A stretch of DNA of 64,000 nt from Branchipolynoe longqiensis (Eukaryota; Annelida; Polychaeta; Phyllodocida; Polynoidae). The stretch is from assembly GCA_030323885.1 (NCBI GenBank), contig CM059186.1:165351417-165415416 (forward strand). The letters are read 5' to 3'. A program made the position numbers and the translations under genes. The notes under the pieces were generated by a model that saw nothing but the letters and a program-made list of their open reading frames with translations, was not told the origin of the DNA and did no database searches. Below are positions 54,011-64,000 of the stretch, piece after piece; position 1 is the first letter of the stretch; each line of letters opens with the position of its first letter.

Positions 54011-54198
54011 GGGTCTATTAGTCCAAGTAATACCTTCTCAACTTGTCGGTAATTTTACTGAGTGTGGTTTCCACATTGATGAAACCTCATCTCCTAGGTT
54101 CAAATCTTTGTATCCAATTAATCAGTTCTGATCATCAATCATCCATGACAGGTACCCCAGGAGTTAATTAATGCACCACCTTACCACAAGAGGACCAG

Positions 54199-54540
54199 GC
54201 GGGATGCCCGAATGAGTTGAGTGTCCGTCTTCCGCTTTGGTTGATCGTGGGATTTGAACCTATGAGTTCGAACCCTGATCGAGTCAAACCAATGACTTAC
54301 AAAATTGATACTTGTCACTTCTTAGCCTGGCGCTCATCAGTATTATGATAGGGCAAGAACTGGTTGGCTCAGTGTCAGGATAATGTGACTGAGTGGGGAT
54401 ATCAAGTCATGGTGCTGGCAGTCTGGTCTCCCAGTGGGGCATCACTATTCTGTTGCCATGACTGTCACAAGTAGGTACCCATCCTGATATGACGATATAT
54501 GTTGCCAGGACGTAAAACTCCAACAACCAACCAACCAGCC
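54199..54540 (+). mobile_element. SINE, type B head, full length
   Basis: The head GGGATGCCCGAATGAGTTGA plus GTGTCCGTCTTCCGCTTTGG, two B-box-like GATTTGAACC/GTTCGAACCC motifs, then the common body and a GCCAGGACGTAAAACTCCAA tail ending in CAACCAACCAACC. Confidence 0.85.
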
Positions 54541-55112
54541 TTACCACAATTGTCAGTGTGCACCAGCTTTAATTTAACACCAACTGCGCATGCCCATTGC
54601 TACTTCACTGGCAGTAGCCCCATTGCAAAGCCGGTGGTATAATCGCGCCATTTCACCTCGGTCTCATACAAGTAGGTTTTATCGGATATCTCGAATCTCA
54701 TGAATATTGCTGGCCTGTGTCCCAACAAGCTATGTCAATAAATTGTATCTAATAGCTACACGGGAAAGTCAGTACACTTCCTTTATGGCTTCTCTGACGG
54801 TGTCTATGAGCATAAGGGCTGCCCACTACATGCACTGGCCCCTGTCTTTTATGTACGTCCCGACACCTCCACCCCCCACCCCCACACCTGACCACCTTCT
54901 AGGCCCACATCCTCACACACACACACACCGTAAACGTACACACCCTTGGTTGTGACCACGGTTGTCCACATGGTGACAGTCACGTGACCTGAGAGCAATA
55001 AACCGAAGCCATAAGGGTGCGCCTACATTCGAAATAAGGCGAGGTTTTGCGCGTGAATATAATATGCTCCAAACGAATATGCTCACAGGTGATATTAAAT
55101 CGATTCAGCAAT
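54541..55112. other. No recognisable gene
   Basis: Includes a short CA run (54914-54927) and a C-rich patch near 54870. Confidence 0.45.
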
Positions 55113-56080
55113 AGGAAAGGTGAGAAGGGAGATCCGTGTGTGACGGGAGAGGAGAAGTGGAAGGGGAAAGGGAAATGAGGGGGGAGAAGGGAGAAGGGAG
55201 AGGGGAGAACGGAGAGGGAAGAATAGAGAGGGGAGCAGGGAGATGGCATAGGGGACCAAGGAGAGGGGATACCGGATGAGAAGGGAAAGGGGAAAGGAGA
55301 GAGGGGAGAAGGTGAGCGGAGAGGAGAGAAGGGAGAAGGGAAAGCACAGGGCGAGCAGAGAAGACAGTACAGAGAAGGGAGAGGGGATCAGGGAGAGGGC
55401 AATGGGAAACAAGGAGAGGGGAGAGGAGAAGAGAGGGGAGAGGGGAAAGGACAGAGGGCAGAATGAGAGTGGAGTGGGGAGAGGGGAGAGGGGAGAGGTG
55501 AGGAGAGAGGGGACAGGGGACAGTGGACAGGGGACAGGGGAGAGGGGAGATGATAGAGGGGAGGAGAGAGGGGAGAGGTGAGAAGGGGAGAGGGGACAGG
55601 GGACAGGGGAGAGGGGGGAAACGGAGAGAGGAGATAATAGGGGAGAAGGATGAATTGACAGGAGAGAAGGGAGGGGAAAGAAGGAAGAGGGGAGAGAGGG
55701 GGGAAGGGAGAGAGTAGGTGATAGGGGAGAAGGAAGAACTGACAGGAGAGAAAGGAGGGGAAAGAAGGGTGACGGGAGAGGGGAAATGGGAGAGGGGAGA
55801 GGGGAGAAGGGAGAGAGGAAAGGGGACACGGGAGAAGGGAGAGAGGGCATGATAGGGGAGAAGGAAGAATTGAGAGGAGAGAAAGTAGGGGAAAGAAGGA
55901 CGAGGGGAGAGGGGAGGATAGAGGTGAAAGGGGGAAACGGGAGACGCCACAGAGGCTATGGAGGAGGGGGATTGAAGAGGAAAGAAGTGAGAGGGACAGA
56001 GGGGACAGAGGAGATATGGGAGCGTAGGAAAGGGCAGAGAAGGGCAGAAGGAAGACTAGGGAGGGGAGATGGATTGTGGA
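55113..56080. repeat. GGGAGAGGGGAGAA polypurine tract, 970 bp
   Basis: Nearly pure G and A on plus with irregular AGAGGGGAG, AAGGGAGAG and ACAGGGG units and longer segmental repeats (GGAGAAGGAAGAA...GAAAG segments at 55640, 55720 and 55857). Long S/P/L-rich minus frames (251-305 residues) are shadows. Confidence 0.95.
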
Positions 56081-56399
56081 AACTGAGAGGTGGTAGTAGA
56101 GATAAGGATAATTAGAAACATGGTGTAGCAAATCAGTCACTTTGAATGGCAAGCTTGACAGGAAGTTCATGACAAGCCATATTGAGTAACATATCCGTAC
56201 ACTACAGAATAATACGTCGGGAACATAATTAATCGATCCTTGGAATAGTTCTGTGATTAAATCCTTGATGCATATGCTTGGTTCACCAATTAGCACTGAT
56301 TTCATTTGTTTGAAGTAGGGAATAAGACACTGTAGTCGGGCGCCGTGTTGTAGGACGTTCCTGAAGGCGCTCCTAGATCTGTCACTCTCTATGACTGAT

Positions 56400-56780
56400 A
56401 TTTGGTTATATATAATTTCAAAGTGAGAAGTGAGAGACCGCTAGGGGTCAGCTGATCAAGAGTCAGAGTTGGCGGGATGCAGAGAATGACTCACTAGTCA
56501 GTATATCGAGTCAGTTTGGGTATGTGAGGATCGGTGTCAGAAGGACACCAACCAGAAACATTAGGAGGCATTGTTAATGTATACAGTAAAACCTCCTCAG
56601 GTCGACCACTCCCCTATATCGATCGCTTTATTTGTGTCCCTTTATATACCATTGGAACCATATTCTAACCCATTAAATGGACCACTTAAAGTCGGTCCCA
56701 AGGTCGGTCGATTTAGAGAGATTTTTTCTGTATACACATTATAAATTATATAGTACATAAATTGCCCAGTACATTATCTG
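56400..56780 (+). mobile_element. Ngaro-like solitary repeat interrupted by a pogo MITE (weak)
   Basis: GAATGACTC, GGTGTCAGAAGGACACCAAC and the end ACATTATAAATTATATAGTA parallel the block order of 13868-14040. The pogo-like MITE at 56584-56730 splits it at a TA. Confidence 0.35.
56584..56730 (+). mobile_element. Short pogo-like MITE (147 bp)
   Basis: Starts CAGTAAAACCTCCTCAGGTC, ends with TCGATTTAGAGAGATTTTTTCTG, TA flanks. Related to 32664-32825. Confidence 0.75.
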
Positions 56781-57426
56781 GTGTCACTAGTCACTATAGA
56801 GTCACTAACGACCATATATCCCTTCAATAACACGACGCAGTACAATTGTTATGGCAATTTGCACGTGGGACTTTGATTGATCGGTCAACGAGGTTGAGAA
56901 ACACATAATGTTGTGTGATGTACGACGGCCTTTACAACTCCTCTTAATGGGGCCCTTAGCTCCAACCCCATTAAATCCCGACCACACACCTTATTGGTTT
57001 CCCCGATTAGCACATGTACGGGTGCTTTATGCTGTATTCATACTGAAGTGGAGCTCTAGTTAATAACTAGGCTCTTCTATGATTAATAAGCCATGAGCCT
57101 GAGCATGTTCCATGGAGACAGCCCTACTAATATGTGTAAGTGAGTGGTGATCTATGTGTACCTAGTAGTAGCTCGAAAGGGTAATTACGGGGGGGGGGGG
57201 GGGGGACGGGCGGTCATACCTTTGACTCCAAAGGGCCCGAGGTCCCTAAATAACGCCGCCAAGAGAATACCGTAGTACATGTCTTCAACGGTCAACTCAC
57301 CAAAGGTGTCCTGATATAGGAGTTGCCCTAGCTGTCCATCTGAGGGAGAGTATAATGAAACAAAGGCAGTTTGAATATTGAAACATTGTCCGCATATTGC
57401 AGTGTTTCGTCAAAAACAGATAGTTT
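56781..57426. other. No recognisable gene; 17-G run
   Basis: Unique DNA with a run of 17 G at 57189-57205. Confidence 0.5.
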
Positions 57427-57427
57427 T

Positions 57428-57471
<44 letters not shown>
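57427..57471. repeat. TA microsatellite
   Basis: About 20 TA units next to the A-type repeat that follows. Confidence 0.95.
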
Positions 57472-57472
<1 letters not shown>

Positions 57473-57645
57473 TGTGTAATAATTATTTGAGTATAATAGT
57501 CAAGAATATCCAGGCTACTCCCCAACACTCACCCAGACATTGACTGCTGGAGTCTGGACTAGTCATTTGCTGTTCCAGCCTAGTCAACCTCACGACCAAT
57601 CGTGGCGCCACCACCCGCTTCACACTGTAACCGTCACTCACTGTA
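57472..57645 (-). mobile_element. Solitary Ngaro-like A repeat
   Basis: On minus: GTGGTGGCGCCACGATTGG, a variable centre, then TGACTATTATACTCAAATAA and ACACAGCATATATA. Layout matches 42862-43050. Confidence 0.45.
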
Positions 57646-58255
57646 CCGCCGAAAATACATATATGAATATATATGTATATATAATATGAATATATATACG
57701 TATATGGATATATATGTATAATAATTCTCACTTTATCTCGAGAACATGTGTACAGAGAGAGATAAGTATAATATAGATATAGACAAGTATGCGAAATGAG
57801 TTGTGAGTAACTTCGACCCCAACTCCGTTATTTAACAAAAATTCCTCCGAGCGAGCAGCTTTGCAGTTAAAACTCGTATGAATGACTCTAACGGCTGAGA
57901 ATGATCATCAGGGCTAAATGACACTAATAGTCAATTTTAATCAATACAATGATCCTTAGCCTTGATTGAACTCCAAATTCCTCACAGGGAATAGGTTGTT
58001 TCATCATATACCAATCAGGAATACTCACATTCGATCATGCGTAGTCGGATTAAGTAATTAACGATATGTTGGTCATGGTACTGCCCCTTTAAAGCAGTTG
58101 GAGGAGTCAGGACTAGGATAGAATTTTCTATATGCTAGATCGGGTAACAAGAATGTTAGCGTGTCTAAAGCATCTATGAGTCAGGCTTAGTGCAGAGATG
58201 TGTATACGTGTGCCAGAACGGGAGATTATGCAAGAAGAGCAACGTGCCGGCGGCA
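57646..58255. other. No recognisable gene
   Basis: TA-rich to 57725, then unique DNA without a credible frame. Confidence 0.45.
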
Positions 58256-58257
58256 GG

Positions 58258-58955
58258 GCCAATAGAGGTGGCGATATGCCGGCGGGCGGAGCCGGGAGGG
58301 GCCGGCTGGGGGGCGGGGCGGGGCTGAGCTGAGCTGGTTGGGGCGGGGAGGGGAGGGGCGGAGTGTGGCTGGGAGGGGCGGGGCGGGGCGGGGCGGGGCG
58401 GGGCGGGGGGGGCGGGGCGGGGCGGGCGGGGCGGGGCGGGGCGGGGGGGCGGGGCGGGCGGGGCGGGGCGGGGCGGGGCGGGGCGGGCGGCGGCGGGACG
58501 GGAGGCGGGGTGGCGGGAAGGGGGCGGGGCGGGCGGGGCGGGGCGGGGCGGGCCGAGGTGAGGCGAGGCGGGGCAGGGTGGGACGGTGCCAGGTGGGGAC
58601 GGGACGGGATGGGACGGGGCGGGGCGGGGCCGGGCGGGGTGGGACGGGGCGAGGCGGGTCGGCGGGACGGGGGGAGGGCCGGGGCGAGGCGAGGCGAGGT
58701 GGGCGGGGCGGGACGGGGCCAGGACGGGGCGGGGCGGGACGGGGCGGGTCGGGGCGAGGCGGGGCGGGGCGGGGCGGGGCGGGGCGGGGCGGGGAGGGGC
58801 GGGGGGGGGGGGAGTGGCGGGGCGGGAAGGGGCGGGGCAGGGCGAGGCGAAGAGGGGCGGGGCGGCACGGGGCGAGGCCGGGCGGGGCGGGAAGGGGTGG
58901 GGTGGGGCGGAGCGGGGGGGCGGCACCGAGCGAGGCCGGGTGGGGCGGAGTGACG
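58258..58955. repeat. GGGGC pentamer array, 700 bp
   Basis: GGGGC units with GGGAC, GAGGC and GGCGG variants. All six frames are open over long stretches, giving (GRGGA)n and (PAPPR)n; none is a gene. The G-rich strand has a continuous supply of G4 runs. Confidence 0.95.
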
Positions 58956-58961
58956 CAGGGA

Positions 58962-59445
58962 TGGGTGTTACCCCACTGGGGCCGGTGTGGTGGTTTCAGT
59001 GTGTTCCCATGCTCAGACGTGTCCCTCGCTTCTGCGCATGCGTCAGATTCTAGTAAACATGGCCGTAATCGATTAACACGAACCGGGCGACTCGGGTCAT
59101 CCGAATTTCAAATAGAACACGCGAGTGGAGTCGACAAATACACGTCCCGTGTGCAAAAAAAGAATAACTTAGATTAATGAAATGGAAATATAGGTAAACT
59201 GGGCCATGATACAATACTTTAAATCCTATTTTGCTGTACTTTTATCGGTTATTAAAAAAAAAAGAACAAACTGTCCACCCGAGCGTATTCGATTATTCAA
59301 CCCGAGTTTGTAGGATGTGCGCATGCACCAATAAGTGGCTGGGGTGACCCGAGTTGATGCGAAATCCACGCATGCGCAGAAGCAACGGGACACGTCTGAG
59401 CACGGGAACACGCTGAAACCACCACACCGGGTGTTACCCCACCCC
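58962..59445. repeat. ~80-bp inverted repeat with ~320-bp spacer
   Basis: 58980-59045 (GGTGTGGTGGTTTCAGTGTG onward) is mirrored by 59365-59440 with few differences, including CTCAGACGTGTCCC and GCTTCTGCGCATGCGT. The spacer has no coding capacity. A non-autonomous foldback element is likely. Confidence 0.65.
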
Positions 59446-59539
59446 CACTCCGCCGGACACATACACTTACTGCCGGCTGATGGGATCTGAACACGCGTCT
59501 CCCAAACCAACCAGCCAGCAGTCACTAACTTAGCAGCTA

Positions 59540-60290
59540 CCTGTCATTACCACCACCTCCCCGTCCTCCTCCCACACCTCCCCATTCCCTCCCTTCCTCA
59601 TCCTCTCCCCTTCCCTCCCACCTCTTCCTGTTCTGCCTCTTTCTCTTCCTGTTCTGCCTCTTCCTCTTCCTCTTCTGCCTCTGCCTCTTCCGCCTCTGCC
59701 TCTTCCGCCTCTTCCGCCTCTGCCTCTTCCTCTTCCGCCTCTTGCTCTTCCGCCTCTTCCTCTTGTTCTTCCGCGTCTTGCTCTTCCGCCTCTTGATCTT
59801 CCACTTCCTCGTCCGCTGCCTCTGCCTTTTTCTCTTCCTCTTCCGCATATTTCTCTTCTTCTTCCGCCTCTTCCTCTTCCAGCTATTCCTCTTCTTCTTC
59901 TGCCTATTCCGCCTCTTGCTCTTCCGCCTCCTCTTTCGCCTCCTCTTTCCCTTCCTCTTCCGCTTCCTCGTCCGCTGCCTCTGCCTCTTTCTCTTCCTCC
60001 TCTTCCGCCTCTTCCGCCTCTGCTTCCGCCTTCTCCTCTTCCTCGTCTTCCTTCTCTTCCTCCTCTTCCTCTGCTTCCTCCATCTCCTCCCTCTCCCCTA
60101 CTTCCTCGCGCTCCTCTCCATTTTCTCTCCCGCCCCTATCATTCTCCCATTTCCTGTCCGCCCCACCTTTCTGTCCCATCCTTATATCTTCCTGCCCACT
60201 CATTCTCCCACTACCAACCATCCTCCACCCTCTGCCCATACATCTGCCCACTCCTCCTAGCCCTTCTATTTCTCTCTTCCTACCCCTTTG
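59540..60290. repeat. TCTTCCGCC polypyrimidine array
   Basis: Units of CTCTTCC, GCCTCT and TCTTCCGCCTCT. The plus F/L-rich and minus E/A- and K/R-rich frames are array products; the minus EEAEE repeat resembles an acidic protein only because of the 6-bp period. Confidence 0.9.
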
Positions 60291-60560
60291 CCGCCCCCCC
60301 CCCTCCCTTTCCCGCCTCTTCACCCGAAGAGGCGGAGTGTGGCTGGGAGGGGCGCCCCCCCCCCCCCCCCCCAACGCTCTTACCCCGACACCGACTCCTC
60401 CCCCATCTCCTTCTCCTGCCCATTACTCTCCCCGCCCCTTCCTCTTCTACCCCTCCCTTCCTCCCACTCCTCTTCCCTTCTCATTTGCCTTTCCCCATCT
60501 TCCTCAACCTCGTCCCCATGCTCTTCTCTACCACCCAATCCCCACCCTCCCACTTCGCCC
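60291..60560. repeat. C-rich tract
   Basis: Two long C runs (60294-60303 and 60356-60372) with CCTCTTCC-type DNA. AGGCGGAGTGTGGCTGGGAG at about 60330 is also present at 58357 beside the GGGGC array. Confidence 0.8.
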
Positions 60561-60717
60561 CCCACATGCCATTGCTGTGATATTGCAGACAGAGCCCCGA
60601 GTCACTCGTTCATAAACATCCGGTCCAGTGCCTTTCCGCTTCGTGAATGGTGGCTAGCTAGTGGAGCAACACCCCACCCCCAGCCCTGCCCTCTGGTGCG
60701 CGCGTCACTCAACCCGC

Positions 60718-61640
60718 TGTCTGTAAGTGTTTGTGTGTTTGTGTGTATGTGTGTATGTGTATGTATGTATGTGTGTATGTGTGTATGTGTGTGTGTGTAT
60801 GTGTGTATGTGTGTATGTGTGTATATGTGTATGTTTCTGTCTGTGTGGATGTATGCATGTGTGTGTGTATGTATGTGTGTATATGTGTGTATGTGTGTTT
60901 GTGTGTATGTGTGGGTAAGTGTGGGTAGGTGTATGTGTATGTGTGTATGGGTATGTGTGCATGCACGTGTCTATGTGTGTATTTATGTATGTATGTATGT
61001 GTGTATGTGTCTATGTGTCTGTGTATTTGTGTATATGTGCGTCCATGTGCATGTGTGGCTGTAAGTATGTGTCTCTGTGCATATGTGTGGTTGTTTTATG
61101 TGTGTATGTGTATATGTATGTGTGCATATGTGTACGCGTGTCCGTGTTACCGGGTATGTATGTGTCCGTGTTTATGTGCATATGTGTGTCCATGTACTTG
61201 TGGGTATGTGTACATGTGTATCTGTCTATATGTACATGTGTGTATGTGTGTCTGTGTGCACATATGTCTGAGTGATTGTGTATGTATGTGTGCATATGTA
61301 TGTATGTGTGTATGCGTGTCTGTGTATATGTGTGGTTGTGTGGTTGTGTGTATGTGTATCTGTGTGTATGTGTGTCTCTGGATATATATATATATATATG
61401 TATCTGTGTGTCTGCGTAGTTGTGTGTATGTTTGTCTGTGCGTCCATGTGGGTGTGTGTATGTGTGTATGTGTGCCTGTGTGGCTGTGTATATGTGTGCA
61501 TGTATGAATGTGTGTATGCATACCTGTGTCTATGTGTTTGTGTGCGTGTGTGTATATCTGTATGTGTATATGTGTGGCTGTTTGTCTGCGTGGCTATGTG
61601 TATATGTGTCTGTGTGTATGTGTGTCAATGTGGAGGTGCA
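60718..61640. repeat. TGTGTATG microsatellite, 920 bp
   Basis: Imperfect TGTGTATG and TGTGTGTC units. The C/V/Y/M-rich plus frames and T/H-rich minus frames are not genes. Confidence 0.95.
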
Positions 61641-62330
61641 TATATGTGTATGTGTCTTTGTGTGTCTGATCAGGTTAGGATCTAACCTAGGTGTGTCTTT
61701 GTGTCTGTGTCTATGCGTGTCTGTGTCTATGTGTGGATGTGTGAATGTGTGTCTGATGAGGTTAGGATATAACCTAGATGTGTATTTGTGTCTATGCATG
61801 TCTGTGTGGATGTGTGTCTGATGAGATCAGGATCTAACCTAGATGGGTTTGTGTATGGGTCTATGCATGTATGTGTGGCTGTGTGTCTGATGAGGTTAGG
61901 ATCTAACCTAGATGTGTCTTTGTGTCTGTGTCTATGCGTCTCTGTGTGGATGTGTGTTTGATGAGGTTAGGATATAACCTAGATGTGTATTTGTGTATGT
62001 GTGTCTGTGTGGATGTGTGTCTAATGAGGTTAGGATATAACCTAGATGTGTCTTTGTGTCTGTGTCTATGCGGGTATGTGTGGATGTATGTCTGATAAGG
62101 TTAGGATGTAACCTAGATGTGTCTTTGTGTCTGTGTTTATGTGTGACTGTGTGGATGTGTGTCTGATGAGGTTAGGATATAACCTAGATGTGTCTTTGTG
62201 TCTGTGTCTATGTGTGTCTGTGTGGATGTGTGTCTGATGAGGTTAGGATGTAACCTAGATGCGCATTTGTGTCTGGGTCTATGCGTGTCCGTGTGGATGT
62301 GTGTCTGATGAGGTTAAGATATAACCTAGA
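61641..62330 (+). repeat. ~70-bp array with AGGTTAGGATATAACCT hairpin, 10 copies
   Basis: GATGAGGTTAGGATATAACC recurs at about 61667, 61752, 61818, 61888, 61957, 62025, 62091, 62165, 62236 and 62307. The rest of each unit is TGTGTCTTTGTGTCTGTGTC-type DNA like the preceding microsatellite. AGGTTA and TAACCT can pair in each unit. Confidence 0.95.
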
Positions 62331-63184
62331 CGCCCCTCAGAATTGCTCCACCTGACCACTATTTGCTTACATGCTATGCTAGGACTAGTAGGAGGGAGAG
62401 CGTCCTGGCGGCCTCATTAATGATGCAGATCGGCGTCGATAATAGGGGCACTGGGGAGGTGCAGAGCGGGGTAGGGTTGCACGGAGGTTAAGTGTTTGCT
62501 TGGCGGGGGGGGGGGGGGGGGGGGGGATTCGGAGGTGAAACTGTGACGTGTGACTCCGTTGTGTGAATGCGTGTTGTGATTGTCAGTGATTGTGTGTTGG
62601 ATTGTCACGTTCGACTGGGTGTAGTTGACCAGTAGTGTATCTGTGTCGGGTGGGTATTTGGGGTGACTACAATACTCTAACTATGGATTCTAGTCGATTA
62701 AAGGACAAAGGAAGAGGTGGGAAGATGACATCAGTGAATGGACAGGAATGAACTTTCGCAAGTCCCAGAGGGCAGTTAAGAACAGGGAAACTGGAGAAAA
62801 CTGGTTGTAACATCGATGTAGTTCCCTAAGGATCCTCACAGTTAAGGGATTGATGATGACGATGATGACGATGATGACGATGGTTCGCCTGTACACCTAG
62901 GCGTGCTACTCACTAAATGGTGTGGTTGTGTTGCGTGACTAGTTGCTGTTTTGTGATGAGGTGGGTGGAGTGACACAGAAGTGTAATTGCGTGGTGTGAC
63001 TGCCTGACAATAATGGATGGTGTGACTTGGAGATACAGCTTCTTGTTGGCACAGACTTGTGGACGTCCCTGCAGGATGAAAGAAAATACAATCGAATAAA
63101 TTAAGTATACATGCTTAGCAGCAATGTAGCACCTTTGGTTGATTAAGCAAAGGAAATTTCAATCACAGACAATTGGTCTTCCTC
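62331..63184. other. No recognisable gene; 22-G run
   Basis: 22 consecutive G at 62505-62526; short GATGATGAC repeats at 62849-62881. No credible frame. Confidence 0.5.
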
Positions 63185-63305
63185 ATTCAACTGCTCCTTA
63201 CCTTACCATATTAATGCTGAGGTCCAGACTAGGTCGTGTCAATTAAAAAGTAATTGGTTTGACTTGGCCATGGTTCAAACTCAGGGGTTCCGAACCCATG
63301 ATCTT
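63185..63305 (-). mobile_element. SINE fragment, decayed head and start of body
   Basis: GTAATTGGTTTGACTTGGCC and GGTTCAAACTCAGG on plus are the inverse of the SINE head-body junction; the CATATTAATGCTGAGG segment follows body order. Confidence 0.55.
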
Positions 63306-63366
63306 ACAAAACGGTAAATTGACGTAACGTGGTATTTTTACTATTCAACACAACAATGTGTTAATG

Positions 63367-63696
63367 TTTGAAGTTGCAGAGTCAATTATAAGGATAACCT
63401 TTTCAAAAGCGAAACAGCTATCTAGATTTTAACCTACATATCCAACTTAGATACTAGTGCACTTATTAAGATAGAGAGTCCATTTAAAAGGACCTGAGGC
63501 TGCTTCAGCCTATGTCATCCGACTTTGACAAGCAAATCAACATTAATTTTGCATGCTTACACTTCAAATATCTCAAAAGGTAACCGATTTAGCTCAAAAG
63601 TATATCAAGCCAATATAAGGTGAATTAAAACGATCAACCTAATATATTTATCTCACAAAATGATAGAAACGCAAAACCATCTGACTGCAACTTTAA
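63367..63696 (+). mobile_element. TTAA-type MITE, family K, near full length
   Basis: Starts TTGAAGTTGCAGAGTC and ends CTGACTGCAACTTTAA. Interior follows 9207-9542 with moderate divergence. Confidence 0.8.
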
Positions 63697-63726
63697 TTAG
63701 GTCACCAGTAATTAAGGTGAATATAG

Positions 63727-63796
63727 AAGATCAAATCTAGATAAATGTTTTGTTTTATTGATAGTATTATTTAATCGGATTATGCAACTTTAACCA
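63727..63796 (-). mobile_element. TTAA-type MITE, family K, terminal fragment
   Basis: GATCAAATCTAGATAAATGT to GGATTATGCAACTTTAA is the last 70 bp of the family, inverted relative to the copy just before. Confidence 0.7.
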
Positions 63797-63837
63797 AGCA
63801 CTGCATGTGTCAACAGATCTTCAACCACCGGACGCGG

Positions 63838-64000
63838 CGGCCTAATCGGTGGAGCACAGGCCTCTCGTGCGGGAGTTCGGGAGCGATTCCCGGTCGAGTC
63901 AAACCAGTGACTTACAAATTTATACTTGTCACTTCCTGCACTGGCATTCGGCATTAATGGGACAGGGATACGACTGGTTCGCTCAGTGTCAGGATAATGT
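63838..64000 (+). mobile_element. SINE, type A head, cut by the window edge
   Basis: CCGGACGCGGCGGCCTAATC head, B-box-like GAGCGATTCCC, GTCGAGTCAAACCAGTGACT junction and the first part of the common body. Confidence 0.8.

Noticed and set aside
55388..56305. 305-residue serine/proline/leucine-rich minus-strand frame
   Set aside because: Complement of a G/A tract with overlapping open frames.
58128..59177. Glycine/arginine-rich (plus) and proline/alanine-rich (minus) frames of up to 279 residues
   Set aside because: Six-frame openness of the GGGGC array; no domain in the non-repeat ends.
59598..60374. Glutamate-rich acidic protein resembling a nuclear acidic domain
   Set aside because: Product of a 6-bp TCTTCC/GCCTCT array; the same stretch is open as F/L-rich and K/R-rich in other frames.

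Overview
This window looks like nuclear DNA from a repeat-rich animal genome, most plausibly a marine invertebrate; the species and phylum cannot be fixed from the sequence. The grounds are: no bacterial-style gene packing, abundant micro- and minisatellites, several tRNA-headed SINE families, short inverted-repeat DNA transposons with TA, TAA/TTA or TTAA target sites, and three tyrosine-recombinase (YR) retrotransposons of the DIRS and Ngaro types. I found no convincing host protein-coding gene, rRNA or functional tRNA. Almost every long open frame lies inside a tandem array and is an artefact of repeat length and base composition.

Layout. 1-8.3 kb: TATGTG microsatellite, two copies of a tRNA-derived SINE, an 8-bp array, several inverted-repeat elements, 1.1 kb of polypyrimidine DNA and a roughly 100-bp satellite. 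8.4-16.5 kb: a nest of SINEs and MITEs, in which copies of a TTAA-type MITE (family K) carry PIF/Harbinger-like MITEs (family H) with clear TAA/TTA duplications; a 300-bp CpG-dense island lies at 12.1 kb. 16.6-24.5 kb: GT-rich higher-order arrays (one split by a 962-bp LTR-like insertion with a GGGT duplication), a heptamer array that changes unit in blocks, a 10-bp array and polypyrimidine DNA. 24.8-30.3 kb: a decayed DIRS1-like element on the minus strand with perfect 38-bp inverted ends, broken gag and RT-RNase H, and no recombinase. 32.9-36.0 and 36.5-41.6 kb: two Ngaro-type elements on the minus strand, each with the full split-direct-repeat layout A1-internal-B1-A2-B2. The first has lost gag but keeps an intact 343-residue tyrosine recombinase; the second keeps a 613-residue RT-RNase H frame but has lost the recombinase core. 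Between them they carry most parts of one element.

41.6-64 kb: solitary Ngaro-like A repeats, two more H-type MITEs, a 2.3-kb TTATTCC-type array, polypurine and GGGGC arrays, GT arrays and further SINE and MITE copies.

The most interesting pattern is in the MITEs. Family H copies share ends ending in GTCACAC and, in five of six, a central near-palindrome (best copy GTTTTGAACATGTTCAAAAC), yet the short motif filling the rest differs by subfamily (CGGACA, ACGTCA, CCGGAC) and the same motif appears in the ends. A second MITE pair (22.2 and 49.5 kb) keeps its central body but has a different motif array beside its ends. This looks like coordinated motif turnover in non-autonomous transposons.
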